This document shows positions 18,182-26,397 of a DNA stretch of 64,000 bases, piece after piece (position 1 is the stretch's first letter; every line of letters starts with the position of its first letter). The notes under the pieces are model-generated. The model did not search any database, was not told the DNA's origin, and worked only from the letters and a program-made list of their open reading frames with translations. Source of the stretch: Streptomyces sp. SJL17-4 (GTDB lineage Bacteria; Actinomycetota; Actinomycetes; Streptomycetales; Streptomycetaceae); NCBI RefSeq assembly GCF_036826855.1, contig NZ_CP104578.1, forward strand, positions 7,932,501 through 7,996,500, read 5' to 3'. The position numbers were made by a program, and so were the translations under genes.

Positions 18182-19090
18182 ATGATCGAAGCGCGGCGGT
18201 TGCACATCCTCCGTGCGGTGGCCGACCACCGCACGGTCACGGCGGCGGCCGCCGCGCTCTATCTCACCCCCTCCGCCGTCTCCCAGCAGCTCGCCGCCCT
18301 GGAGCAGGAGACCGGCCACCGGCTGGTGGACCGCAGCGCCCGCGGCGCCCGCCTCACCCCGGCCGGCGAGATCCTGCTCAGCCACGCCAACGCCGTCCTC
18401 GCCCAGTTGGAGCGCGCCGAGTCCGAACTCGCCGCCTACGGCTCCGGCGAGGCCGGTACGGTCACGGTCGCCGCCTTCGCCACCGGCATCGGACTCGTGG
18501 TGGCCCCGGCCATCAGGGCACTGGCCGACTCCGCCCCCGGCATCCGGGTCCGGGTGCGGGACGCCGAGGGCGACGAGAGCCTGATGATGGTCCTCGACCG
18601 GCAGGTCGACGTGGCCGTCGCGGTCGAGTACCGGGGCGCGCCGGGCGAGGACGACGCCCGCCTCACCCGCGTCCCGCTCTACGCGGAGCCCTTCGACGCG
18701 GTCCTGCCGCCCGGCCACCCGCTGGCGGCCGGCGAGCGGGTCGCGCTCGGCGACCTCGCGAAGGACGCCTGGATCGGGCAGTCCGCCGGCAATCCCTGCC
18801 ATGACGTCACCGTCCTGGCCTGCGAGTACGCCGGGTTCACGCTGAACCCGGAGCACTCGTCCGACGACTTCCGCGCCGTCGTCGCCCTCGCGGCCGCGTC
18901 CGCCGGTGTGGCGCTCGTACCGCGTTCGGCCCTGCGCGGCATGGAGCTCACGGGAGTGGAGGTCCGCCCGATCGAGGGCGTCGCCCCGACCCGCAGGGTC
19001 TTCGCCGCCGTCCGGCGAGGCGCGGAGAACCACCCTCTGATCAGCCCCGTACTGACCGCCCTGGGCGTGGCGTCGGAATCCGGCGCCTGA
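18182..19090 (+). CDS. LysR-family transcriptional regulator
   Basis: 302 aa. The N-terminal winged helix (LHILRAVADHRTVTAAAAAL, then TPSAVSQQLAALEQETGHRL) is typical of LysR regulators. It is followed by the two-lobed effector domain of the periplasmic-binding type, starting near AGTVTVAAFATGIG. It would act as a tetramer on DNA in response to a small ligand, often a metabolite of the neighbouring pathway. The threonine/glycine operon lies directly upstream in the same direction, so control of tdh-kbl is possible but unproven. The last codons lie inside the first unit of a 23-bp tandem repeat. Confidence 0.9.
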   Translation: MIEARRLHILRAVADHRTVTAAAAALYLTPSAVSQQLAALEQETGHRLVDRSARGARLTPAGEILLSHANAVLAQLERAESELAAYGSGEAGTVTVAAFATGIGLVVAPAIRALADSAPGIRVRVRDAEGDESLMMVLDRQVDVAVAVEYRGAPGEDDARLTRVPLYAEPFDAVLPPGHPLAAGERVALGDLAKDAWIGQSAGNPCHDVTVLACEYAGFTLNPEHSSDDFRAVVALAAASAGVALVPRSALRGMELTGVEVRPIEGVAPTRRVFAAVRRGAENHPLISPVLTALGVASESGA

Positions 19091-19195
19091 AGGACGCGAC
19101 GTCCGGCGCCTGACGGACGCGACGTCCGGCGCCTGACAGACGTGACATCCGGCCCCGGACGGGCTCGATATCCGGCCCCGGCGGGTTCGATCTCC
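19082..19195. repeat. 23-bp tandem repeat overlapping the LysR stop
   Basis: Five head-to-tail units of about 23 bp: GGCGCCTGACGGACGCGACG followed by TCC, with progressive divergence to the right. The first unit contains the LysR stop codon, so repeat expansion has set the end of that gene. A further decayed unit may lie inside the coding end. Confidence 0.8.
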
Positions 19196-19252
19196 GCCAA
19201 ACGCCGTTCGCGTGCTGGCGGAGCCCCGTACGCCCCACCAGACTGGGGAACC

Positions 19253-20038
19253 GTGGAAACCATGGTGCCTGTCAGTCGCGGCGAAGTCTGGGCGGACGAC
19301 GCGGGAGGGGACGGACTGCCGCTGGTCCTGCTCCATCCCGGCGTCGGCGACTCCTCGGTGTGGGACCCGCTCCTGCCGGCGCTCGTCGCGGGGCGCCGGG
19401 TGGTCCGCTACGACGTGCGCGGTTACGGACGCTCACCCGCGCCCACCGCCGAGTACTCCCCGGTCCGCGATCTGGCCGAGGTCCTCGACCACTTCGAGAT
19501 CGAGCGGGCGGTGCTGGTGGGCTCCAGCATGGGCGGCGCCACCTCGGTCGACTTCGCGCTGGAGGCGCCCGAGCGGGTGGCGGGCCTCGCCCTCCTCGTT
19601 CCCGGCGTCTCCGGGTACGACGGGCTGGCCACGGGCGAGTTCTTCGAGCGCCTGGAGACGCTGGCCAAGGCCGGCGACACGGACACCATCGTCCGGCTCG
19701 CCCTCCGCGCATGGGCGCAGGCCGGCGGCGGTACCCCCGAGTCCGATCCGGCCGCGGCGGCCCTCTGCCGGGCCGTGCTGCCCGCCTGGTTCAGCAACAT
19801 CGGCCACCAGCTCACCGGCCCGCCCGCCTTCGACCGGCTCGGGGAGATCTTCGCGCCGACCCTGCTCGCGCTGGGCGAGCAGGACCGGCCGGAGGTGGTG
19901 CGCTGCAACGAGGAGATGGCCGAACGCATCCCGGGCTGCCGCCTCGTAAGGCTGCCCGCCTCCGACCACTACCCGACGCTCCGGGAACCGGAGCACGTCG
20001 TCCGGCTGATCGAGGAGCTGTACGCCGAGGCGGCCTGA
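19253..20038 (+). CDS. Alpha/beta hydrolase
   Basis: 261 aa single alpha/beta-hydrolase domain. Oxyanion region LLHPGVGDSSVW, nucleophile elbow GSSMGGATS, probable acid Asp in ALGEQDRPEV and catalytic His in ASDHYPTLREP. This is the build of small esterases, lactonases and C-C hydrolases; substrate unknown. It is cytosolic, with no signal peptide. The GTG lies 4 nt after GGGG; a downstream ATG three codons later is an alternative. A longer open frame reaches back into the 23-bp repeat and is not credible. Transcribed alone. Confidence 0.85.
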   Translation: METMVPVSRGEVWADDAGGDGLPLVLLHPGVGDSSVWDPLLPALVAGRRVVRYDVRGYGRSPAPTAEYSPVRDLAEVLDHFEIERAVLVGSSMGGATSVDFALEAPERVAGLALLVPGVSGYDGLATGEFFERLETLAKAGDTDTIVRLALRAWAQAGGGTPESDPAAAALCRAVLPAWFSNIGHQLTGPPAFDRLGEIFAPTLLALGEQDRPEVVRCNEEMAERIPGCRLVRLPASDHYPTLREPEHVVRLIEELYAEAA

Positions 20039-20162
20039 GCTCCGGCCCCCGGCGAGACGCCCGCCCACGCGTTCGTCTCATCCCCCCGGTGAGAACTTCC
20101 CGCCGGGGACCGTACCTCACATGATCACTTGTACGCAGTTCGACCAGGTGTACGCATCCGGC

Positions 20163-21965
20163 TCAATCGGCCGACCTGCTCCAGCCGTTCGCCTCGATCC
20201 GCGCCCCGTCCGCCGGCCGCGCCTCGTCGAACACCGGGCGTCCCGCTCCGTCGAGGAGTCGCAGCCCGTCCACGTACACGCCCCGTCCCACGTACCGCTG
20301 GTCCGTCGTGTACCGCCAGCGCAGGAGGGTGTCCGTCACGGGCAGCGGGGCGGACACGGTGTGCCAGACGCGGCCGGACCAGCCGCCCGCCGTGCCCGTC
20401 GGGTGGTCGGTGCTCCCGTCGGTGGTGAAGGGCACCGGCCGCCAGGTCGTGCCGCCGTCGGCCGAGGCCTCCAGGGCGGCCGTGTCGGCGCCCGGCTCGG
20501 TGTCCCACCACAGCGCGCACTCCAGGTGTGCGGCTCCCGGCACATGAGGGAGCGTCAGGGTGGCGGTCGTGGCGCTCGCCATGCCGGAGAACCAGGACGT
20601 ACGGCCCCGGTGGGGGCGGACGGGGACGGCGCGGGCCAGGCTGTTCGCCGCGGCGACGCGGGGAGCCGATCCCGAGCGCCAGGAGCGCACCGGGTGGACG
20701 GAGTTGCCGAGGACGATCAGGAACGCGTCGGTGGTCGGGTCGAGGACCAGGCTGGTGCCGGTGAACCCGGTGTGTCCGGCCGTCCGGGGCGTGGCCATCG
20801 CGCCCATGTACCAGTGCTGGTACAGCTCGAAGCCGAGCCCGTGCTCGTCGCCCGGGAAGGCGGTGTTGAAGTCGGTGAACATCAGCTCCACCGAGGCGGG
20901 GGAGAGGATGCGGGCCCGGCCGTACGCCCCGCCGTTGAGCAGGGTGCGGGCGAGGATCGCGAGGTCCCAGGCGCGGGAGAAGATCCCGGCGTGGCCCGCG
21001 ACGCCGCCCAGGCTGTGGGCGTTCTCGTCGTGGACCTCGCCCCGCACCATGCCCCGGTCCAGGCCGGACCACGGCGGGCGGGCGTCCTCGGTGGCGGCGA
21101 TCCCCGGCCGCCAGGAGAGCGGTGGATTGAAACGAGTGCGGTGCATCCCGAGCGGAGCGGTGATCTCGTCGTGGAGCAGGACATCCAGACCGAGACCGGT
21201 GATCTCCTCCAGGATCAGCTGAAGCGTGATCAGATTCAGATCCGAGTACAGGTACCTCGACCCCGGCGGGTTCGCCAGGGCCTCGTCCCAGATCAGCCGC
21301 AGCTTCCCCTCCCGTGTCGGCTCCTTGTACAGCGGGATCCACGCGCGGAACCCCGAGGTGTGGGTGAGCAGCTGACGGACCGTCACGTCCTGCTTCCCGC
21401 CGCCGCCGAACTCCGGCAGGTACGCGGTGACCCTCTCCTCCAGCTCCAGCGCCCCGCGCTCGATCTGCTGCACGGCGAGGATCGAGGTGAACAGCTTCGA
21501 TACCGACGCCAGGTCGAAGACGGTGTCCTCGGCCATCGGGACCTGCTCGTGCGGCGGCAGCTCCACGCCGGTGTCGGTCTTCTCGTCGTACGCCGCGTAC
21601 CGCACGGCCATGCCGATCGGCCGGTGCAGAGCCACCGTCCCGCCCCGCCCGGCGAGCAGCACGGCGCCCGCGTACCAGGGGTGCGCGGGGGAGGGGCCGA
21701 GGAAGGACTCGGCGTCCGTGACCAGTCGGTCCAGGTGCTCCGGCAGGAGCCCCGCCCGCGCGGCGGACCCGCGCCGCAGGGTCGTCCCGCGGGCGCCCGC
21801 GCCGGCGCCGCCGCCCCGGGCATCCACGCGGCTCCCCGGCTCCGGTTCCTGTGCCGCCGCGGCCCCCGGAATCGAACCGATCATCAGCGCACCTCCCAGG
21901 GCGAGGACGCCGCCGCCGAACGCCCGGCGGCTCGGGCCCCGGCCCGTCCTGGACTCCTCCGTCAT
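20163..21965 (-). CDS. Tat-exported beta-lactamase-family serine hydrolase with C-terminal beta-sandwich
   Basis: 600 aa. The N-terminus has a twin-arginine signal (PSRRAFGGG, then a hydrophobic stretch to GAAAA), so it is exported folded. The catalytic domain of the class C/penicillin-binding type has SVSK (S154, K157), YSDLN in the Tyr position and HTGFTG as the third motif. Members include D-aminopeptidases, esterases and N-acetylmuramate-linked enzymes. A C-terminal region of about 150 residues with beta-rich SWFSGMASATTATLTL and ECALWWDTEPGAD resembles the MAM/immune-inhibitor-A type adhesion fold. The ATG has GAGAGGG upstream. The divergent spacer contains two GAAAG/CTTTC inverted repeats. 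Confidence 0.85.
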   Translation of the reverse strand: MTEESRTGRGPSRRAFGGGVLALGGALMIGSIPGAAAAQEPEPGSRVDARGGGAGAGARGTTLRRGSAARAGLLPEHLDRLVTDAESFLGPSPAHPWYAGAVLLAGRGGTVALHRPIGMAVRYAAYDEKTDTGVELPPHEQVPMAEDTVFDLASVSKLFTSILAVQQIERGALELEERVTAYLPEFGGGGKQDVTVRQLLTHTSGFRAWIPLYKEPTREGKLRLIWDEALANPPGSRYLYSDLNLITLQLILEEITGLGLDVLLHDEITAPLGMHRTRFNPPLSWRPGIAATEDARPPWSGLDRGMVRGEVHDENAHSLGGVAGHAGIFSRAWDLAILARTLLNGGAYGRARILSPASVELMFTDFNTAFPGDEHGLGFELYQHWYMGAMATPRTAGHTGFTGTSLVLDPTTDAFLIVLGNSVHPVRSWRSGSAPRVAAANSLARAVPVRPHRGRTSWFSGMASATTATLTLPHVPGAAHLECALWWDTEPGADTAALEASADGGTTWRPVPFTTDGSTDHPTGTAGGWSGRVWHTVSAPLPVTDTLLRWRYTTDQRYVGRGVYVDGLRLLDGAGRPVFDEARPADGARIEANGWSRSAD

Positions 21966-21988
21966 GTCCACCCTCTCCCACAGCCCTT

Positions 21989-22031
21989 TGAAAGAAAACT
22001 TCAGCCACGCCGGAAAGATCTGAAACTTTCC
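21989..22031. promoter_or_regulatory. Two A/T-rich inverted repeats upstream of the serine hydrolase
   Basis: TGAAAGAAAACTTCA (21989-22003) and GGAAAG-N8-CTTTCC (22012-22031) lie within 70 bp upstream of the serine hydrolase start, in an otherwise GC-rich spacer. Spacing and symmetry suggest a dimeric regulator. RpiR/MurR- or ROK-type control of a cell-wall sugar enzyme is one possibility, as inference only. Confidence 0.4.
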
Positions 22032-22077
22032 TACCGGAGTCGAGGTGCGCCACGGAAGCGTCCGGTCCCGCAAAGAA

Positions 22078-22094
22078 TCTGACGATGCATCAGA
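22078..22094. promoter_or_regulatory. TCTGA-N7-TCAGA operator, copy 1
   Basis: TCTGACGATGCATCAGA followed by AAAAC, 44 bp before the oxidoreductase start. A second copy with the same flanks (AA on the left, AAAAC on the right) lies in front of the echA19-like gene. The length and symmetry fit a TetR-family repressor site. Confidence 0.6.
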
Positions 22095-22137
22095 AAACCT
22101 CTTCCCTCCGACGCGCCGCTGCGGCATCCTGCCGCCC

Positions 22138-23247
22138 ATGAAGACGGAGCTGAGTCGCACCCTGGGGATCGAGCACGCCATCTTCGGCTTCACGCCCTTC
22201 CCCGCGGTGGCCGCCGCACTGACCAGAGCAGGCGGGTTCGGCGTCCTCGGCGCGGTCCGCTACACCGCCCCCGACGACCTCGCCCGCGACCTCGACTGGA
22301 TGCAGGAACACACCGACGGCCTGCCCTACGGTCTCGACGTCGTGATGCCGGCCAAGAAGGTCGAAGGGGTCAGTGAGGCCGAGGTCGAGGCCATGATCCC
22401 GGAGGAGCACCGGGCGTTCGTCCGCGCCACGCTCGCCAAGCACGGAGTGCCCGAACTCGCCGAGGGCGAGGCCTCCGGCTGGCGCATCACCGGCTGGATG
22501 GAGCAGGTCGCCCGCAACCAGCTCGACGTGGCCTTCGACTACCCGATCAAACTCCTCGCCAACGCCCTCGGCTCCCCGCCCCCCGACGTCGTCGCCCGCG
22601 CCCACGACCACGGCGTCCTCGTCGCCGCCCTCGCCGGAAGCGCCCGGCACGCCCGGCACCACGCCGACGCCGGGATCGACGTCGTCGTCGCCCAGGGCTA
22701 CGAGGCCGGAGGCCACACCGGAGAGATCGCCTCCATGGTGCTCACCCCCGAGGTCGTCGACGCCGTGTCCCCGCTGCCCGTGCTCGCCGCCGGCGGTATC
22801 GGCAGCGGCGAGCAGATCGCCGCCGGACTCGCCCTCGGCGCCCAGGGCGTCTGGCTCGGCTCGATCTGGCTCACCACCACCGAGGCCGAACTGCACTCCC
22901 GCGCCCTCACCGCCAAACTCCTCGCCGCCGGTTCCGGCGACACCGTCCGCTCCCGCGCCCTGACCGGCAAACCCGCCCGTCAGCTCCGCACCGAGTGGAC
23001 CGACGCCTGGGACGACCCGGCGGGACCCGGCCCGCTCCCCATGCCGCTCCAGGGGCTCCTTGTCGCCGAGGCCGTCTCCCGTATCCAGCGGTACGAGGTC
23101 GAACCGCTCCTCGGCACCCCCGTCGGGCAGATCGTCGGCCGGATGAACGCGGAGCGCAGCGTCCAGCAGGTCGTGGACGAGCTCACCCGCGGCTTCGAGA
23201 AGGCCGTCGACCGCATCAGCCGCATCGCCGGACGGAGCGAGGCATGA
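22138..23247 (+). CDS. Nitronate monooxygenase-like FMN oxidoreductase
   Basis: 369 aa TIM-barrel flavoprotein of the nitronate monooxygenase/2-nitropropane dioxygenase family. Signs are GGFGVLGAVRYT, QGYEAGGHTGEI (the conserved GGH at the active site), LPVLAAGGIGSGEQIAAGLALGAQGVWLGS and SRALTGKPARQLRTEW. In mycobacterial steroid catabolism a member of this family (IpdC) reduces a ring-degradation CoA intermediate. The tight coupling here to an acyl-CoA ligase (4-bp stop/start overlap) and the operator shared with the sterol-like cluster suggest a CoA-thioester substrate. That is inference; plain nitronate oxidation remains possible. Confidence 0.8.
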   Translation: MKTELSRTLGIEHAIFGFTPFPAVAAALTRAGGFGVLGAVRYTAPDDLARDLDWMQEHTDGLPYGLDVVMPAKKVEGVSEAEVEAMIPEEHRAFVRATLAKHGVPELAEGEASGWRITGWMEQVARNQLDVAFDYPIKLLANALGSPPPDVVARAHDHGVLVAALAGSARHARHHADAGIDVVVAQGYEAGGHTGEIASMVLTPEVVDAVSPLPVLAAGGIGSGEQIAAGLALGAQGVWLGSIWLTTTEAELHSRALTAKLLAAGSGDTVRSRALTGKPARQLRTEWTDAWDDPAGPGPLPMPLQGLLVAEAVSRIQRYEVEPLLGTPVGQIVGRMNAERSVQQVVDELTRGFEKAVDRISRIAGRSEA

Positions 23248-24800
23248 GCCGGTCAGCCACAGCCACCGGATTCTGGGCACAGGCCACCGCCGACCCCGGC
23301 CGTACGGTCCTGATCGCACCCGACGGCGAGGAGTGGACCGCCGGACGGCTGCACGCGGAGGCGAACCGCCTCGTCCACGGCCTGCGCGCCGCCGGCCTCG
23401 AACGCGGTGACGCCTTCGCCGTCGTCCTCCCCAACGGCCCCGAGTTCTTCACGGCCCATCTGGCCGCCTCCCAGGCCGGGTTCTATCTCGTCCCGGTCAA
23501 CCACCACTTCGTCGGCCCCGAGATCGCCTGGATCGTCGCCGACTCCGGCGCCAAGGTCCTCGTCGCCCACGAGCGGTTCGCCGAGGCCGTGACCCTCGCC
23601 GCCGACGAGGCCGGGCTCCCCGCCACCCACCGGTACGCCGTCGGTACGATCCCCGGCTTCCGCCCGTACGGCGAACTCCTCGAAGGGCACGACGCGAGCC
23701 CGCCCGCCGACCGCACCCTCGGCTGGGTCATGAACTACACCTCCGGCACCACCGGACGGCCCCGGGGCATCCGCCGTCCGCTCCCCGGAAAGCTCCCCGA
23801 GGAGACCCATCTCGGCGGCTTCCTCGGCATCTTCGGCATCCGGCCGGCCGACGGGAACGTCCACCTCGTCTGCTCGCCGCTGTACCACACGGCCGTGCTC
23901 CAGTTCGCCGCCGCGGCCCTGCACATCGGGCATCCACTGGTCCTGATGGACCGATGGACGCCGGAGGAGATGCTCCGCCTGATCGACCGGTACGACTGCA
24001 CCCACACCCACATGGTCCCCACCCAGTTCCACCGCCTGCTCTCCCTGCCCGAGGAGGTACGGAACCGGTACGACGTCTCCTCGATGCGCCACGCCATCCA
24101 CGGCGCCGCGCCGTGCCCCGAGCACGTCAAGCGGGCGATGATCGACTGGTGGGGCCGGTGCGTCGAGGAGTACTACGCCGCGAGCGAGGGCGGCGGCGCG
24201 TTCGCGACCGCCGAGGAGTGGCTGAAGAAGCCCGGGACGGTCGGCCGGGCCTGGCCGATCAGCGAACTCGCCGTCTTCGACGACGACGGGGTCCGGCTGC
24301 CGCCGGGTGAACTCGGCACCGTCTACCTGAAGATGAACACCGGCGGATTCCAGTACCACAAGGACGAGGCGAAGACCGCGAAGAACCGCATCGGTGACTT
24401 CTTCACCGTCGGGGACCTCGGCGTCCTCGACGAGGACGGCTATCTCTTCCTGCGCGACCGCAAGATCGACATGATCATCTCCGGCGGGGTCAACATCTAC
24501 CCGGCCGAGATCGAGGCCTCCCTCCTCGCCCATCCCGCCGTCGCCGACGCCGCCGCCTTCGGCATCCCGCACGCCGACTGGGGCGAGGAGGTCAAGGCAG
24601 TTGTCGAGGCGGCCGCGGGGTACGAGCCCGGGGCGGCCCTCGCCGAGGAGATCCTGGCCCACTGTGCCGAACACCTCGCCGGCTTCAAGCGCCCGAAGTC
24701 GGTCGACTTCGTCCCGGCCATGCCCCGGGACCCCAACGGAAAGCTGTACAAGCGCCGCCTGCGCGACCCGTACTGGGAGGGCCACGACCGCCCGCTCTAG
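23244..24800 (+). CDS. Acyl-CoA synthetase (FadD4-like AMP-forming ligase)
   Basis: 518 aa ANL-superfamily ligase that activates a carboxylic acid to its CoA thioester through an acyl-adenylate. Core motifs: NYTSGTTGRPRGIRR (P-loop), YYAASEGGG, FTVGDLGVLDEDGYLFLRDR hinge, ISGGVNIYPAEIE and the catalytic Lys in DPNGKLYKRRL. It resembles the mycobacterial FadD4 group. Its ATG overlaps the stop of the flavin oxidoreductase (ATGA), so both are translated from one message controlled by the TCTGA-N7-TCAGA site. Substrate unknown; a hydrophobic or ring-derived acid is inferred from context. Confidence 0.85.
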   Translation: MSRSATATGFWAQATADPGRTVLIAPDGEEWTAGRLHAEANRLVHGLRAAGLERGDAFAVVLPNGPEFFTAHLAASQAGFYLVPVNHHFVGPEIAWIVADSGAKVLVAHERFAEAVTLAADEAGLPATHRYAVGTIPGFRPYGELLEGHDASPPADRTLGWVMNYTSGTTGRPRGIRRPLPGKLPEETHLGGFLGIFGIRPADGNVHLVCSPLYHTAVLQFAAAALHIGHPLVLMDRWTPEEMLRLIDRYDCTHTHMVPTQFHRLLSLPEEVRNRYDVSSMRHAIHGAAPCPEHVKRAMIDWWGRCVEEYYAASEGGGAFATAEEWLKKPGTVGRAWPISELAVFDDDGVRLPPGELGTVYLKMNTGGFQYHKDEAKTAKNRIGDFFTVGDLGVLDEDGYLFLRDRKIDMIISGGVNIYPAEIEASLLAHPAVADAAAFGIPHADWGEEVKAVVEAAAGYEPGAALAEEILAHCAEHLAGFKRPKSVDFVPAMPRDPNGKLYKRRLRDPYWEGHDRPL

Positions 24801-24912
24801 GGGCGCCCGCCCCTCGGGTCGGTGTGCCGTCCCCCGTAGACTCCGTCCGCGAGGAGGTCGCCCACGGCGACCGCCTTCCCCGTTCGGCACGGAGCTTGAG
24901 AGGGACAACACG

Positions 24913-25617
24913 ATGGCGGGCCGCGATCCCTTCGTACTGGACGACCCCGTGGGTGAGTCCCTCCGGGGCAGCCATGCCCACCTCGCCCGCCGCGTGGGCC
25001 GGGCCGCCACCTATCTGCCGGACGTCTCGACCTTCGCCGCCGTGTCCACCGACCCGGACCCGGCGAGGTGGGCCGACCTCACCGAACTCCTCGGCCGGGG
25101 CGAGTTCGCCGACATGTTCAGCTGCCCGGTTCTCCCGCCGTCGGACTGGGAGCCCGTCTTCGTCCTGGAGGGCCGTCAGATGATCCGGCCCGGCGACGGC
25201 GCCGCCGGGGCTCAGGGAGACGACGCGGACGACCGCGTGGTCGAACTGGGTGCGGACAGCGTGCCCGAGATGCTGGACCTCGTCGAACGCACCCGGCCCG
25301 GTCCGTTCTGGTCCCGCACCCCCGAACTCGGCACCTACCTCGGTGTCCGCGAGAAGGGCACGCTGGTAGCCATGGCCGGCGAGCGGCTCCGGCCTCCTGG
25401 CTGGACCGAGATCAGCGCGGTCTGCACCGCGCCCGAGGCCCGCGGGCAGGGCCACGCCGCCCGCCTGGTCGGCGCGCTCGCGGCCCGTATCGAGGCGCGG
25501 GGCGAAGGAGCCTTCCTCCACGTGGCCGAAACGAACACCGGCGCGATCGCCCTCTACGAGAAGCTCGGCTTCGTGACGCGCAAGCACGTGACCTTCCGCG
25601 GTTTCCGCACCCCGTAG
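24913..25617 (+). CDS. GNAT-family acetyltransferase (FR47-like)
   Basis: 234 aa. The C-terminal half is a GNAT domain of the FR47 kind: ISAVCTAPEARGQGHAARLVGALA is the acetyl-CoA-binding motif, and HVAETNTGAIALYEKLGFVTRK the C-terminal one. The N-terminal half (residues 1-110) is a second, degenerate GNAT-like lobe, as often seen in this family. The start has GAGAGGG upstream. It lies 112 bp behind the ligase gene, possibly beyond a short hairpin at the ligase stop codon (GGGGCG/CGCCCC), so co-expression is uncertain. Substrate unknown. Confidence 0.8.
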   Translation: MAGRDPFVLDDPVGESLRGSHAHLARRVGRAATYLPDVSTFAAVSTDPDPARWADLTELLGRGEFADMFSCPVLPPSDWEPVFVLEGRQMIRPGDGAAGAQGDDADDRVVELGADSVPEMLDLVERTRPGPFWSRTPELGTYLGVREKGTLVAMAGERLRPPGWTEISAVCTAPEARGQGHAARLVGALAARIEARGEGAFLHVAETNTGAIALYEKLGFVTRKHVTFRGFRTP

Positions 25618-25632
25618 GCCCCGCGGCCGGTC

Positions 25633-25895
25633 TCAGGGCCGGACTGCCGGCAATTCGTCGGGTTCGGCCGCGAAGAGCAGGGCCGGGTCGAAGTCCATGC
25701 CGGTGAAGTGGCCGGCGAGTTCCAGCGACAGAGAACGCCGTGCATCCGGATCCAGAAGGTCAGGAACCGGCGGAGGGTCACGGACGGGGCGGGATGACCC
25801 GCGGCCCAGTCCCGGTGGTCCTCCAGGCGGCCGTCGAACGAGGTCGCGGCGCCCTCTCGGGGGAGCGCCGCGCACGCGTCGAGCGGCGTCGTCAT
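25633..25895 (-). pseudogene. TetR regulator remnant (C-terminal half, frameshifted)
   Basis: Read in two frames, the sequence gives HPAPSVTLRRFLTFWIRMHG and, after a shift near 25734, SLELAGHFTGMDFDPALLF. Together these are the C-terminal ligand-binding domain of TetR regulators of the WHG/TetR_C_13 type. The HTH half is gone: the sequence changes into the start of the divergent SRPBCC remnant at the point where the TetR N-terminal half should continue. A deletion joining the two remnants explains this. No functional regulator can be made. Confidence 0.65.
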
Positions 25896-26397
25896 GATTC
25901 CCGCGTCCGCCACCGGGCCGAGATCGTGATCGACGCCCCGCTGAGCACCATCTGGAAGCTCCAGACCGACGTGGAGCGCCGGCCGTCCTGGCATGCCCCC
26001 GTCGAGTCCGTGGAGCGTCTCGGCCACGGCCCCCTCCGCAGGGGTGCGGCCTTCCGGTGGACGCTGCCGATCCCGCCCCATCCCTCGACTCCCGCCACCA
26101 GCCTGGAGATCACCTCGACCGTCCGGCAGATCAAGCACCACGCGTGCATCCGCTGGACCGGCCCGGCGATCGGCGAAGGGCTGCGCATCGACGGCGTCCA
26201 CGTGTGGAACTTCACCGAGCTCAAGGGCGGCGGCGTGCGGGTCGGTACCGAGGAGACCGACACGGGCCCTCAGGTCGAAGCGGACGTTCCGACCGCGAAC
26301 TCGCTCCTCCGTGAGGGCCTCGAAGCGTGGCTGCGGGGACCTGAGGTCCGCCGCCGAAGCTCCTACGAAACTCCGGGCACGGCCCGGGAGCGAGTGA
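25894..26397 (+). pseudogene. SRPBCC (polyketide cyclase/dehydrase-like) pseudogene
   Basis: The body encodes a clear START-like SRPBCC domain: AEIVIDAPLSTIWKLQTDVE, SWHAPVESVERLG, FRWTLPIPPH, VWNFTELKGGGVRVGTEE, SLLREGLEAWL. The only plausible ATG (25894) is out of frame with this body. Near 26335 an extra G in the run CGGGGAC throws the end out of frame; correcting it restores DLRSAAEA and a stop at 26397. With two frame defects and a 35-bp overlap into the convergent nitroreductase gene it is very probably dead. Such proteins bind hydrophobic ligands. Confidence 0.6.

Noticed and set aside
19174..19195. T-loop-like GGGTTCGATCTCC suggesting a tRNA
   Set aside because: It is part of the 23-bp repeat; no acceptor, D or anticodon arms can be drawn around it.
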